A DNA stretch of 64,000 nucleotides from Mycobacterium sp. IS-3022 (GCF_001500065.1 NZ_LQIN01000048.1:1-64000); one strand, 5' to 3'; positions 41,563 through 49,755 are shown, counted from the first letter of the stretch. Numbers and translations are program-made. Notes: generated by a model not told the origin, from the sequence alone.

Positions 41563-42381
41563 TCAGAACGCGTAGCGGTGATACTGCGCCATGTAGCGCA
41601 GCGACGGCAGCACCGACATCGCCCGACCCAACGCCCGGTAGTACCACGCGACCGCACGGAACGACGGCGAGTCGAACGGGGACATCCAGGCCAGTAGCCG
41701 GACGCCGGGCACCGCGTCGATGATGTCGTCGGGGCCGTCGATACCCCAGTACAGCGTCGCGCCTGCACGCCGCACCACCGCGTTCATCCACTGCGACCGG
41801 ATGCCGAGTCGGTTGAACGCGTCGAAATGCAGTTCGCCGGACGGGAAACCGTCGACTATGCGCCGCAGCAGTGCAACCCCGTCCGCCTCGGTCAGGTACA
41901 TGGTCAGGCCCTCGCCGATCATCAAAGCCGGTCGGTCGGAGGGTATTTCGGTCAGCCACGCCGGATCGGTTACCGATGCGGCGATGACGCGGTAGTGCTC
42001 CCGCTCTGGGTAGAGCTGCTTACGCAGATCGGCGACATCGGGATAGTCGATGTCGAACCAGTCGACGCCCGGTCCCGGATCAACCCGGAACGCCCGCGCG
42101 TCCAGCCCACACCCCAGATGAAGGACGACGGCTTCGGGGTGCACCGCCAGGAATTGGCGCGCCCACGTGTCGAAGTGGGCGCTGCGTGTGGTCACCGACG
42201 CTGAATTGGCCGCGGTGATCGATGTCTTCGACCAGTCGTAGTCGATCCGGTCCACGATGTCCTTGGCAAACCGGTCGCCGAGGATGGGCACGGGTAGATC
42301 GGCATCGAGCGCCTTGGCGTAGAAGGTCGCCAGCATGGTCTGCGGCGCCCCGGACAGGTCGACGTGCAGTTTGTCGGGCAC
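41563..42381 (-). CDS. PPM1/LCMT-type SAM-dependent methyltransferase
   Basis: The 272-residue protein belongs to the large mycobacterial family of leucine-carboxyl-methyltransferase-like enzymes (TIGR00027 type). It begins VDLSGAPQTMLATFYAKALDADL near the N-terminus. The SAM site follows in VVLHLGCGLDARAFRVDPG and WFDIDYPDV, with PALMIGEGLTMYL later. Substrates of this family in mycobacteria are mostly unknown small molecules or lipids. GTG 42381 gives the normal family N-terminus, but its ribosome binding site is poor. It is 64 bases downstream of the epimerase gene on the same strand and may be the last gene of that operon. Confidence 0.82.
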   Translation of the reverse strand: MPDKLHVDLSGAPQTMLATFYAKALDADLPVPILGDRFAKDIVDRIDYDWSKTSITAANSASVTTRSAHFDTWARQFLAVHPEAVVLHLGCGLDARAFRVDPGPGVDWFDIDYPDVADLRKQLYPEREHYRVIAASVTDPAWLTEIPSDRPALMIGEGLTMYLTEADGVALLRRIVDGFPSGELHFDAFNRLGIRSQWMNAVVRRAGATLYWGIDGPDDIIDAVPGVRLLAWMSPFDSPSFRAVAWYYRALGRAMSVLPSLRYMAQYHRYAF

Positions 42382-42445
42382 CTCTGCGACGCTAGTCGCG
42401 ATCGAATCGACAACGCCAGCAGTTGAACACGCGTCGGCGCGCCGT

Positions 42446-43450
42446 TCAGCCGGCCTTGCTCTTGCGTCGCGCGTCCCGCAAGGTGGCCCAGAACCGTGCC
42501 GCCTCGCGGATCGACTCTTCGACCGGCCTTGGCTCCCAGCCAAGTTCGCGTCTGGCCTTGCTGCAGTCCACCGGCGCTTCCGCGCGCATCAGCCGCAGCG
42601 ACTCCAGCGACAGTTTCTCGTCGGTGCCGGTCAGCCGCGCCTTCACGCTGCCCATCGTGGCCATCGCGTATGAGACCGGCAGCGGGATCGACTTGGTCGG
42701 CGCCGGCATCCCCGCCGCCTCGGCGGCGATGCGGACGACCTCGGCATTGGTGATCATCTTCTCCGAGATCAGGTAACGCTCGCCGACGCGACCCCGGTCG
42801 GCGGCCAGGATCATGGCGCGCGCGGCGTCGTCGACACCGACGGCCTCGAGCTCGATGCCGTCCATCACGAACGGCAGCTTGCCGAACGCGGCTCCGGCGA
42901 TGATCGCGCCGTGCGGGGTGCGGCCCCAGTCGCCGCTGCCGTAGGTGGTCGATACGCACATCGCCACCGCGGGCAGGCCGTGTTCGCGCGCGTACTGCAG
43001 CACCAGCGTCTCGGCCTGCACGCGGGACCGCACGTACGGTGTCAGCCCCTTGTCGACGATCGTGTCGTCCTCGGTGGCCACATGCCCGCGCCGGCGTCCG
43101 ACCGTCACGTAGCTGCTCGTGTAGACGAACCGGTGCAGGTTCATGTCCTTGGCGATCTCGAGCACATTGCGGGTGCCGTCGACATTGGTGTGAAACAGCG
43201 GGGCGGGATCCTTGAGCCAGCCGCGGGTGTCGACGACGCAGTAGTACACGTCGTCGACTCCGGTCATGGCGGCGCGCAACGTGTCGTCGTCCCAGATGTC
43301 GCCGTGGAACCGTTGCACGGACAGATCGTCGATGCCCGTCGTGTTCGCGTTCGGCCGGACCATGACGCGGACGTCGTGCCCGTCGCCGATCAATTGCCTG
43401 GTGACGTGCGAGCCGAGGAAACCGTTGGCCCCGATGACCAGCTTGCTCAC
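42446..43450 (-). CDS. NAD-dependent epimerase/reductase (Rv0139-like)
   Basis: The 334-residue extended short-chain dehydrogenase has the Rossmann motif VIGANGFLGSHVTRQLI. DVYYCVVDTRGWLKD is followed by the active-site region YTSSYVTVGRR, and the C-terminal half resembles dihydroflavonol-4-reductase and 3-beta-hydroxysteroid dehydrogenases. GTG 43450 overlaps the stop of the NTF2-like gene as GTGA, which fixes the start and couples translation. A KstR-like box precedes that two-gene unit. Oxidation or reduction of a sterol-derived alcohol is therefore a plausible, unproven role. Confidence 0.86.
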   Translation of the reverse strand: MSKLVIGANGFLGSHVTRQLIGDGHDVRVMVRPNANTTGIDDLSVQRFHGDIWDDDTLRAAMTGVDDVYYCVVDTRGWLKDPAPLFHTNVDGTRNVLEIAKDMNLHRFVYTSSYVTVGRRRGHVATEDDTIVDKGLTPYVRSRVQAETLVLQYAREHGLPAVAMCVSTTYGSGDWGRTPHGAIIAGAAFGKLPFVMDGIELEAVGVDDAARAMILAADRGRVGERYLISEKMITNAEVVRIAAEAAGMPAPTKSIPLPVSYAMATMGSVKARLTGTDEKLSLESLRLMRAEAPVDCSKARRELGWEPRPVEESIREAARFWATLRDARRKSKAG

Positions 43451-43953
43451 CGGCCGCCTCCATACTGGCGCATCCAACTCGCCGCCTCGTCGGGCAGCGT
43501 GCCCAGTTCGGCGGCTTTGCGACACCATTTGACCGTCGCCTTGACGAACCGCAGGGGGTTGTAGACGTCCTCCTGCCGACGCCACAGCCCGTCGCCTGCG
43601 TAGGTGAGGATCGACATGTTGGTCGCGCTGATGATCGTGCCGTCGCCGGGATCGCGCATCGGGTTGTCGAGCTCGCAGATGACTCGGCCGGTCGGCTCGT
43701 CGAAGACCGCCCACAGTGACGGGAACGACGTCATGTAGCTGCCGGGGAACGTCTCCATGGTCTTCCAGATCCAGGCCCGAACCTCTTCCCGGCCGCGCAT
43801 GGTGCCGGCCGCGTGCTCGACGTAGACGACGTCGGGGGTGTACTGCTCAACCCAGGGATCCCAGTCCCTCGTCTGGGCGGCCCGGTCGACCGTCGCCTCG
43901 AACTTCTCGAACGCCGCGGCAAGTTCGTCACGGCTGAAGGTGCTGCTCGTCAC
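43447..43953 (-). CDS. NTF2/SnoaL-like protein (Rv0138-like)
   Basis: The 168-residue protein has an NTF2-type cone fold: a helix (DELAAAFEKFEATVDRAAQTRDWDPW) then EQYTPDVVYVEHAAGTMRGREEVRAWI and strands ending RVICELDNPMRD. Such proteins are small isomerases, dehydratases or ligand carriers, including ketosteroid isomerase. It starts with GTG 43953, 9 bases after a KstR-like palindrome. It is translationally coupled to the epimerase gene. This arrangement equals Rv0138-Rv0139 of M. tuberculosis. Confidence 0.83.
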   Translation of the reverse strand: MTSSTFSRDELAAAFEKFEATVDRAAQTRDWDPWVEQYTPDVVYVEHAAGTMRGREEVRAWIWKTMETFPGSYMTSFPSLWAVFDEPTGRVICELDNPMRDPGDGTIISATNMSILTYAGDGLWRRQEDVYNPLRFVKATVKWCRKAAELGTLPDEAASWMRQYGGGR

Positions 43954-43962
43954 AACCAGAAC

Positions 43963-43976
43963 TAGAACACGTTCTA
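43963..43976. promoter_or_regulatory. KstR-like operator
   Basis: TAGAAC and GTTCTA arms around AC form a perfect 14-base dyad that fits the published KstR consensus TNNAACNNGTTNNA. It is 9 bases upstream of the NTF2-like gene start, where a bound repressor would block transcription of the NTF2-epimerase operon. Confidence 0.8.
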
Positions 43977-43993
43977 CTGACGTTTGTCGAGTG

Positions 43994-44395
43994 TCAGAAC
44001 GCGGTCAGCACCTGCCGAGCGCCCAGCGGATTCTCGAGCGCGACGTCGAGGGTTCCCGACACGGCGATCATGATGCACGCGCGGCCGACGGCTTCGGGAA
44101 GCGTGCCGCCGCGCAGCGCGACGGTCACGACGTCGGGAGTCTCCTGGACCGTGGCGTGCACGCCATAACACTGCGGCGTGCCCGTGGTGAAATGCACCCC
44201 GATTGCACGGTCATCGGCGGATCGGCTGAACGACTCGGCGCGCATGGGATGGGCGTCGACGATCGCCGGGTTGTCGGTGAACACGACACCCTGGTAGCCG
44301 GGACGTTCGGCGAGCACCGCGGTCTCCGCCGATGCCGCCGGTGCGGCCCAGCCGGCCAGCACCGCGACCCCGATGACGGCCACGACTGTGCGCAT
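43994..44395 (-). CDS. small secreted protein, unknown
   Basis: The 133-residue precursor has a signal peptide (MRTVVAVIGVAVLAGWAAPAASA) followed by a compact domain. That domain starts ETAVLAERPGYQGVVFTDNPAIVDAHPM and ends in the hydrophobic GRACIMIAVSGTLDVALENPLGARQVLTAF. Two Cys residues (QCYG and RACI) could form a disulfide. I do not recognise a family beyond small mycobacterial exported proteins. The start is ATG 44395; GTG 44398 is also possible. It is divergent from msrA, with 79 bases between the starts, and lies upstream of the KstR-like box without being clearly under it. Confidence 0.65.
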   Translation of the reverse strand: MRTVVAVIGVAVLAGWAAPAASAETAVLAERPGYQGVVFTDNPAIVDAHPMRAESFSRSADDRAIGVHFTTGTPQCYGVHATVQETPDVVTVALRGGTLPEAVGRACIMIAVSGTLDVALENPLGARQVLTAF

Positions 44396-44474
44396 CACAC
44401 AACCGTAATCGTCGACAGGCACTATGGGTTGTATACAGAGTTTGTATCGACAGTGTTCGACAGTGAGGAGCGGC

Positions 44475-44990
44475 ATGAGCACCACCAAGACGGCCATCCT
44501 GGCCGGCGGTTGCTTCTGGGGCATGCAGGATCTGATCCGCAAGCAGCCCGGTGTGGTGTCGACGCGCGTCGGCTACACCGGCGGCGAGAACGCCAACGCC
44601 ACCTACCGCAACCACCCCGGCCATGCCGAGGCGATCGAGATCGTCTACGACCCGGCGCAGACCGACTACCGCGCGCTGCTGGAGTTCTTCTTCCAGATCC
44701 ACGATCCGACCACGAGGAACCGGCAGGGCAACGACGTCGGCACCAGCTACCGGTCGGCGATCTTCTACCTCGACGACGAGCAGAAGCGCATCGCGCTCGA
44801 CACCATCGCCGACGTCGACGCCTCCGGCCTGTGGCCCGGCAAGGTCGTCACCGAGGTGACACCGGCGAGCGACTTCTGGGAGGCCGAGCCCGAACACCAG
44901 GACTACCTCGAGCGCTATCCGAGCGGCTACACCTGCCACTTCCCGCGTCCGGGCTGGAAGCTGCCCAAGCGCGAGACGGCCAGCCAGTAA
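44475..44990 (+). CDS. msrA: peptide methionine sulfoxide reductase MsrA
   Basis: MsrA repairs oxidised methionine by reducing the S-form of methionine sulfoxide. The 171-residue protein has the catalytic GGCFWGMQ motif near residue 12, VGYTGGENANATYRNHPGHAEAI, and the ligand strings FFQIHDPTTRNRQGNDVGTSYRSAIFY. TGAGGAG stands 6 bases before ATG 44475. It converges on the tandem P450 genes, as Rv0137c does with CYP138 in M. tuberculosis. A resolving Cys may be the one in YTCHF near the C-terminus. Confidence 0.95.
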   Translation: MSTTKTAILAGGCFWGMQDLIRKQPGVVSTRVGYTGGENANATYRNHPGHAEAIEIVYDPAQTDYRALLEFFFQIHDPTTRNRQGNDVGTSYRSAIFYLDDEQKRIALDTIADVDASGLWPGKVVTEVTPASDFWEAEPEHQDYLERYPSGYTCHFPRPGWKLPKRETASQ

Positions 44991-45006
44991 CCCGCCGAGC
45001 AGACGC

Positions 45007-45043
45007 AAAGTGCCCCCGACACGCCGAGGTTTCGGAGCACTTT
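45007..45043. terminator. inverted repeat between convergent msrA and P450 genes
   Basis: AAAGTGC (45007-45013) and GCACTTT (45037-45043) can form a 7-bp stem around a 23-base loop, which may extend through CCGA/TCGG. There is no U-run on either side beyond TTT. The right arm overlaps the stop codon of the P450 gene. A weak bidirectional terminator is the likeliest role. Confidence 0.5.
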
Positions 45044-46388
45044 ACGACTTCTCGCGCTGATTCCGGTGTCGCACCACGACCCGGCCGCCGTCCTTCGGCG
45101 TGAACGCGATCCCGCGGAAATGCACCTTCTCGTCGGGCGCGTCATCGGTCTCGATCACGAAGTGTCGCAGCACCGTTCGTAGCACCACGTCCATTTCGAC
45201 GTTGGCGAAGGCCGCCCCGATGCACCGGCGGGTCCCGCCACCGAAGGGCACCCACGCCGTCGGCGGTCGCTTACCCAGGAAGCGGTCCGGGTCGAAGCGC
45301 TCGGGGTCGGGAAAGACCTCCGCGTTGGCGTGGATGTTCGCCAGCGCCACCATCACGGTGTAGCCGTGCGGAATTCGCCACTCGCCGAGATCGAAATGCG
45401 GAGCGAGTACGTGCCGGCCGGAGAAGTCGATGACGGTCCGGTTGCGTTGCAGTTCGTTGATGAAGGCCTGGCGGTACTCGTTGCCGCCCTCGTCGTTCTC
45501 CCTGACCAGCTCGGCGAGCACCTCGGGATGACGGCGCAGCCGCTCGAAGGCCCAGCCGAGCGTCGATGCGGTCGTTTCGTGGCCCGCCCCCAACAGCGTG
45601 AGCAGTTCGTCGGAGACGTCCTGGCGTGACATCGGCGTGCCGTCCTCGTAGGTGCTGCGCAGCAACAGCGCCAGGATGTCGGTGCGCTCATCGCGCGCGG
45701 GATCGGCTTCGGCCTTGTCGATCAGCGCGAAAACGGTGCGGTCGAAGTGGCGGCGGAAGGTCGCCAGCCGCCCCCACGGGCTGAACCGTCCGGTGCTGAA
45801 CGGCGGTTCGGGCAAGGTGGCCATGCGGGACCCCAGCTTGGCCCACGGCGGGATGATCTCTCGCAGAAAGTCGAGTTCGGCTCCGTCGGCCCCGAACACC
45901 GTGCGCAGGATGACGTTCAGCGTGATCCTGTTCATCGGCTCGAGGGTGGGGAATTCGACACCTTCCGGCCAGGTCGCCGTCTCGCGGAGCGTCTCCTCCT
46001 CGATGATCTTCTCGTAGTTCTTGATGCTCTGACCGTGGAATGGCGGGGCGAGCAGCTTGCGGCGCTTGCGGTGCTCGACACCGTCGAGGGCGAAAACCGA
46101 ACCGGGACCGAAGATCCGGCTGAGGTTCGGCTGCACGTTGATCAAGTCGTCGGTGCTGGCGAGGTAGACCTGCCGCAGCAGCGCGGGATCGGCGACCACC
46201 ACGCTGCGACCGAAGAACGGCACATTGATCGCGAACACCTGCCCATACCGCTTGATGGCCTTGGCCAGATACCAGCGGCGGAACCCCGCCATGAGCACCA
46301 GCTGAACGGGCTTGGGTAACGGCACCGCCGGAGGCGTCCTGCCGGGTGCGACCGCGGCGTCCTGCTTGGCTACGGCGGCGTTCGTCAT
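45042..46388 (-). CDS. cytochrome P450, CYP138-like (second copy)
   Basis: The 448-residue monooxygenase has the I-helix GAGHETTAS, the K-helix ELQRNRT (usually ExxR), PERFDPDRF and the haem-binding FGGGTRRCIGAAFANVE with the proximal Cys. The N-terminus lacks a membrane anchor and carries the PPAVPLPKP hinge seen in the neighbouring P450. AGGAGGAATCG directly precedes ATG 46388, and the stop of the upstream P450 gene is 9 bases away, so the two form one operon. The substrate is unknown. Its closeness in sequence to the upstream copy indicates tandem duplication. Confidence 0.9.
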   Translation of the reverse strand: MTNAAVAKQDAAVAPGRTPPAVPLPKPVQLVLMAGFRRWYLAKAIKRYGQVFAINVPFFGRSVVVADPALLRQVYLASTDDLINVQPNLSRIFGPGSVFALDGVEHRKRRKLLAPPFHGQSIKNYEKIIEEETLRETATWPEGVEFPTLEPMNRITLNVILRTVFGADGAELDFLREIIPPWAKLGSRMATLPEPPFSTGRFSPWGRLATFRRHFDRTVFALIDKAEADPARDERTDILALLLRSTYEDGTPMSRQDVSDELLTLLGAGHETTASTLGWAFERLRRHPEVLAELVRENDEGGNEYRQAFINELQRNRTVIDFSGRHVLAPHFDLGEWRIPHGYTVMVALANIHANAEVFPDPERFDPDRFLGKRPPTAWVPFGGGTRRCIGAAFANVEMDVVLRTVLRHFVIETDDAPDEKVHFRGIAFTPKDGGRVVVRHRNQREKS

Positions 46389-46397
46389 CGATTCCTC

Positions 46398-47762
46398 CTA
46401 GGCGAGCGGCGTCTCTCGGCGGTGCACCACGATGCGGCCGCCGTCCTTCGGGGTGTAGGCCACACCGCGGGAGTGCACCTTCTCCGCGGGAGCCGTGGTG
46501 TTGTCGATCACGAAGTGGCGCAGCACTGTTCGCAGCACCACGTCCATCTCGACGTTGGCGAACACGGCGCCGACGCACCGCCTGGTGCCCCCGCCGAACG
46601 GGATGAACGCAAACGTCGGGGGCCGCTCACCGAGGAAGCGCTGCGGATCGAAGTGGTCGGGCCCGGGAAACTCCTCGGTGCGGTCGTGCATCAGCGAGAT
46701 GCTGGCCAGGATCGAATAGCCCTGTGGTACAGCCCAATCGCCGAGTTCGAATGTCGGTGAGTAGACGTGCCTGCCGGCGAAGTCGATGACCGTCCTGGCG
46801 CGCTGCACCTCCAGAATGGTGGCCTGCCGGTACTCGTTGTCGTCGGTGCCGGCTTCGTCGACCAGTTTCGCCAGCACCTCCGGATGTCGGGTGATCCGCT
46901 CGAAGGCCCATGCCAGGGTTGACGCGGTGGTCTCGTGCCCCGCAGCGAGCAGGGTCAGTAACTCGTCGCCGATATCGTTGCGCGACATCGCCGTACCGTC
47001 TTCGTACGTGCTGCGCAGCAGCAGCGCCAGCACATCGTCGCGGTTCTCGAAATTCGGATCGGCGGTGACCCAGTCGATCAGCTTGTCGATGACGGCGTCG
47101 TACTGCCTGCGATATTCGGCCAGCCGGCCCCACGGGCTGAACCGGCCGTAGGTTCGCGACGGAGTCGGCAGCGTGGACACCCGGGAACCGAGCGTCACCC
47201 AGGGCGGGATGATGCGGCGCAGTTCGTCGAGCTGCTCACCGTCAGCGCCGAACACGGCCCGCAGAATCGCGTTGAGCGTGATCCGCATCATCGGCTCGAG
47301 GCTCGGAAATGCCTGCCCCGTCGGCCAGTTCGCCGATTCGCGCAGCGTCTCCTCCTCGAAGATGCGCTCGTAGTTCCTGATGCTCTTGCCGTGGAACGGC
47401 GGGGTCAGCAGCCGGCGGCGACGACGGTGCTCGGCTCCGTCGAGCGCGAACACCGAGCCGGGTCCGAGCACCCGGGACAGGTTCGGCTGGATGTTGCCGA
47501 CGTCGTCGGTGTTGGCCATGAACAGCTGCTTGGCCAGTTGCGGGTCGCCGATGACGACCGTGCGCCCGAACACCGGAAGGTTCAGCGTGAACACGGGCCC
47601 GTAGCGGCGGGCGATCTGCGCGACGGTCCACCGCCGTGAGATGGCGAATGCGGCGCCCAGGACGGGCTTGGGGATCGGGGCCTGCGGCGGCAGTTTGACC
47701 GCGCGGGACGGCTTGGCTTCGGCGGGCGTTTCCGTGCCCTTGAGGACCGTGACTTCGCTCAT
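46398..47762 (-). CDS. cytochrome P450, CYP138-like (first copy)
   Basis: The 454-residue protein shows the same layout as its neighbour: KLPPQAPIPKPVLGAAF hinge, AAGHETTAS in the I-helix, ILEVQRART, HFDPQRFLGERPP and the haem loop FGGGTRRCVGAVFANVE. ATG 47762 follows GGGAG. It is the first gene of the P450 operon and is divergent from a TetR gene with 95 bases between the starts. GGTAC-type repeats in that gap are probable operators. The setting (TetR, P450, MsrA) equals Rv0135c-Rv0137c, where only one P450 is present. The substrate is unknown. Confidence 0.9.
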   Translation of the reverse strand: MSEVTVLKGTETPAEAKPSRAVKLPPQAPIPKPVLGAAFAISRRWTVAQIARRYGPVFTLNLPVFGRTVVIGDPQLAKQLFMANTDDVGNIQPNLSRVLGPGSVFALDGAEHRRRRRLLTPPFHGKSIRNYERIFEEETLRESANWPTGQAFPSLEPMMRITLNAILRAVFGADGEQLDELRRIIPPWVTLGSRVSTLPTPSRTYGRFSPWGRLAEYRRQYDAVIDKLIDWVTADPNFENRDDVLALLLRSTYEDGTAMSRNDIGDELLTLLAAGHETTASTLAWAFERITRHPEVLAKLVDEAGTDDNEYRQATILEVQRARTVIDFAGRHVYSPTFELGDWAVPQGYSILASISLMHDRTEEFPGPDHFDPQRFLGERPPTFAFIPFGGGTRRCVGAVFANVEMDVVLRTVLRHFVIDNTTAPAEKVHSRGVAYTPKDGGRIVVHRRETPLA

Positions 47763-47781
47763 GACGCTCCCAGCCATATCT

Positions 47782-47832
47782 CGGTACTACGATGTACCGC
47801 GGTTGTGTGATGTACGGTACCGGTTGGTACCA
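47782..47832. promoter_or_regulatory. GGTAC-repeat operator region between P450 operon and tetR
   Basis: The gap holds an inverted repeat, CGGTAC (47782-47787) with GTACCG (47794-47799), a self-complementary CGGTACCG (47815-47822) and a further GGTACC (47826-47831). Five GGTAC/GTACC half-sites in 51 bases are typical of a TetR operator serving two divergent promoters. Confidence 0.7.
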
Positions 47833-47857
47833 GTTGTCGCAAGGGTCTGGAGGCGAG

Positions 47858-48460
47858 ATGAGGTCAGCGCTCGACAATGGCGCTACCGCCGTCGACGACC
47901 CGTTCCGCGATCGCGTTCTCGACGGCCTGGCCGCCTCCATCAACGAGCGCGGCTACCGCGACACCACGGTGGCCGACATCGTGCGGCACGCCCGCACCTC
48001 CAAGCGGACCTTCTACGAGCAGTTCCCGAGCAAGGCCGAATGCCTGATCGAGCTGCTGCGCCGCAACAACGAGGACCTGATCGCGAGCATCCGGGCGGCG
48101 ACCCGGCCGGAAGACGACTGGCACGACCAGATTCGGCAGGCGGTGACCGCGTACGTCGACCACATCGCGGCGCGTCCGGCGATCACGCTGACCTGGATTC
48201 GCGAGGCGCCCGCGTTGGGCATCGCCGCCCAGCCGTTGCATCGGCTGGCCATGGAGCACCTGACCGACATGCTCGTCGATCTCAGCGGCAGCCCCGGATT
48301 TCGGCGTGCACGACTGCCCGCGATCTCGCGGCCGCTGGCGCTGATCCTGCTGGGCGGCCTGCGCGAGCTGACCGCGTTGTTCGTCGAGGACGGCCGCGAT
48401 CTGCGGGGCATCGTCGAGCCCGCGATCACCGCGTCCGAGGCGATTCTCGGCTCCCGCTGA
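47858..48460 (+). CDS. TetR-family regulator of the P450 operon (Rv0135c-like)
   Basis: The 200-residue protein has an N-terminal TetR helix-turn-helix (RDTTVADIVRHARTSKRTFYEQFPSKAECLIELL) and an all-helical ligand domain with several Arg-Glu and Trp residues (RPAITLTWIREAPALG). CTGGAGGCGAG precedes ATG 47858; a longer frame would cover the operator. It is expected to repress itself and the two divergent P450 genes by binding the GGTAC repeats between them. The inducer is unknown and is probably a substrate of the P450s. Confidence 0.86.
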   Translation: MRSALDNGATAVDDPFRDRVLDGLAASINERGYRDTTVADIVRHARTSKRTFYEQFPSKAECLIELLRRNNEDLIASIRAATRPEDDWHDQIRQAVTAYVDHIAARPAITLTWIREAPALGIAAQPLHRLAMEHLTDMLVDLSGSPGFRRARLPAISRPLALILLGGLRELTALFVEDGRDLRGIVEPAITASEAILGSR

Positions 48461-48464
48461 CCGG

Positions 48465-49034
48465 TCAGCCCAGGATCAACCGCGCGGATTTCTCCAGCCG
48501 CTCGGCGATCTCGGTGTACGACGCGTAGCCCATGCCTGCGCGGACCAGCGCGCCGGAGTACAGCATCTCGAGCGAGTCGATGACGTCGGCATCGACGTCG
48601 GAGCCCAGCGCCGCGGCCAGTCGGGCGCGGATCTCGCGGCCGATGCGCAGCCGCAGCACCTCGACGTCGGGGTCGCGGCCCAACAGCGCTGTCGTCACCG
48701 CTCCGGCGAACTCGGGCTCATCGGCGACCAGCAGCGAGATGTGCCGCAGCACCTCGATGACGCGGGTGGCGGGATCGTCCGACTCGTGCGCGGCCGGTGG
48801 CGACGCCGAGAGCCGTCGCCAGAACACCTCCGCGACGAGGTGCTCCTTGGAGGAGAAGTAGGTGTAGGCGGTGGCCGCCCCGACGCCCGCGTCGGCGGCC
48901 ACCCGGCGCACGGTGAGACCGGCGAAGCCCTCGCGGCCGAGGAGATCGACCGCGGCCCGGCCGAGGCGGTCCACGGTATCCGCCTGCTTGGCGGTCAGAC
49001 GGCGCCGGGTCGACTCCAGGGCCGTGTCGGACAC
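48465..49034 (-). CDS. TetR-family regulator, candidate regulator of the MMP cluster
   Basis: The 189-residue protein has a TetR helix-turn-helix (FAGLTVRRVAADAGVGAATAYTYFSSKEHLVAEVF) and a C-terminal helical ligand domain (DVIDSLEMLYSGALVRAGMGYASYTEIAERL). GTG 49034 is the best start. It lies inside a 14-bp palindrome, so the transcript may be nearly leaderless and the operator would cover the initiation point. The gene is divergent from the 1-O-methyltransferase candidate, 73 bases away, and faces away from the cytochrome P450 regulator. An identical palindrome core in front of the mannosyltransferase operon suggests that it controls all four genes. Confidence 0.83.
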   Translation of the reverse strand: MSDTALESTRRRLTAKQADTVDRLGRAAVDLLGREGFAGLTVRRVAADAGVGAATAYTYFSSKEHLVAEVFWRRLSASPPAAHESDDPATRVIEVLRHISLLVADEPEFAGAVTTALLGRDPDVEVLRLRIGREIRARLAAALGSDVDADVIDSLEMLYSGALVRAGMGYASYTEIAERLEKSARLILG

Positions 49035-49041
49035 ATGTCCG
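49028..49041. promoter_or_regulatory. palindromic operator, copy 1 (tetR / methyltransferase promoter)
   Basis: CGGACA and TGTCCG arms around CA form a 14-bp dyad overlapping the tetR start codon. Read on the minus strand its core is GGACATGTGTCC, identical in 12 bases to the core of copy 2 at 52870-52881. Confidence 0.72.
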
Positions 49042-49107
49042 GACGCTACTACAACGAACCGGCACCAGCAATGAATCGTCGCGCCGGCGCCGGATAGATT
49101 GACGACG

Positions 49108-49755
49108 ATGCGTACCACCGATGAACTCTTCGCCCTGGCCGACCAGGTGACCGGTTTCATGCCCCCCGACGAGGGCCGCGCCCTGTTCGATGCGGCCGTG
49201 AAATACCTCGGTGACGGCATCGGCGTCGAGATCGGGACGTACTGCGGCAAGTCGACCGTGCTACTCGGCGCGGCCGCGCAGCAGACCGGCGGCGTGCTCT
49301 ACACCGTCGACCACCACCACGGTTCGGAGGAGCACCAGCCCGGTTGGGAGTACCACGACGCGTCGATGGTCGATGCGGTCACCGGCCTGTTCGACACGTT
49401 GCCGACGGCGCGGCACACGCTGGACGCCGCGGGCCTGGACGAGCACGTCGTCGCGGTGGTCGGCAGGTCACCGGTCGTCGCACGCGGTTGGCGAACCCCG
49501 TTGCGCCTGTTGTTCATCGACGGCGGCCACACCGAGGAGGCCGCGCAGCGCGACTTCGACGGCTGGGCGAAGTGGGTGGAGGTCGGCGGCGCGCTGGTCA
49601 TCCACGACGTCTTCCCCGACCCCGAAGAAGGCGGACAGGCGCCGTTCCACATCTACCGTCGGGCCTTGGACAGCAACAACTTCCGCGAAGTGTCGGCAAC
49701 CGGGTCCATGCGGGTGCTGGAGCGGACACAAGGCGGGGTCGGCGAGCCGCTGTAG
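49108..49755 (+). CDS. SAM-dependent methyltransferase, MeT1-like (MMP 1-O-methyltransferase candidate)
   Basis: The 215-residue enzyme has a class I SAM fold of the Methyltransf_24 type. The SAM-binding strand is GVEIGTYCGKSTVLLGAA, followed by LYTVDHHHGSEEHQPGW. The metal-site strings LLFIDGGHTEEAAQRDFDGW and ALVIHDVFPDP place Asp and His as in Mg2+-dependent O-methyltransferases. In fast-growing mycobacteria the MMP cluster contains MeT1, which methylates the reducing-end 1-OH of 3-O-methylmannosides. Gene order and protein type fit. ATG 49108 is chosen over TTG 49099. It converges with the hydrolase gene with no bases between the stops. Confidence 0.75.
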   Translation: MRTTDELFALADQVTGFMPPDEGRALFDAAVKYLGDGIGVEIGTYCGKSTVLLGAAAQQTGGVLYTVDHHHGSEEHQPGWEYHDASMVDAVTGLFDTLPTARHTLDAAGLDEHVVAVVGRSPVVARGWRTPLRLLFIDGGHTEEAAQRDFDGWAKWVEVGGALVIHDVFPDPEEGGQAPFHIYRRALDSNNFREVSATGSMRVLERTQGGVGEPL

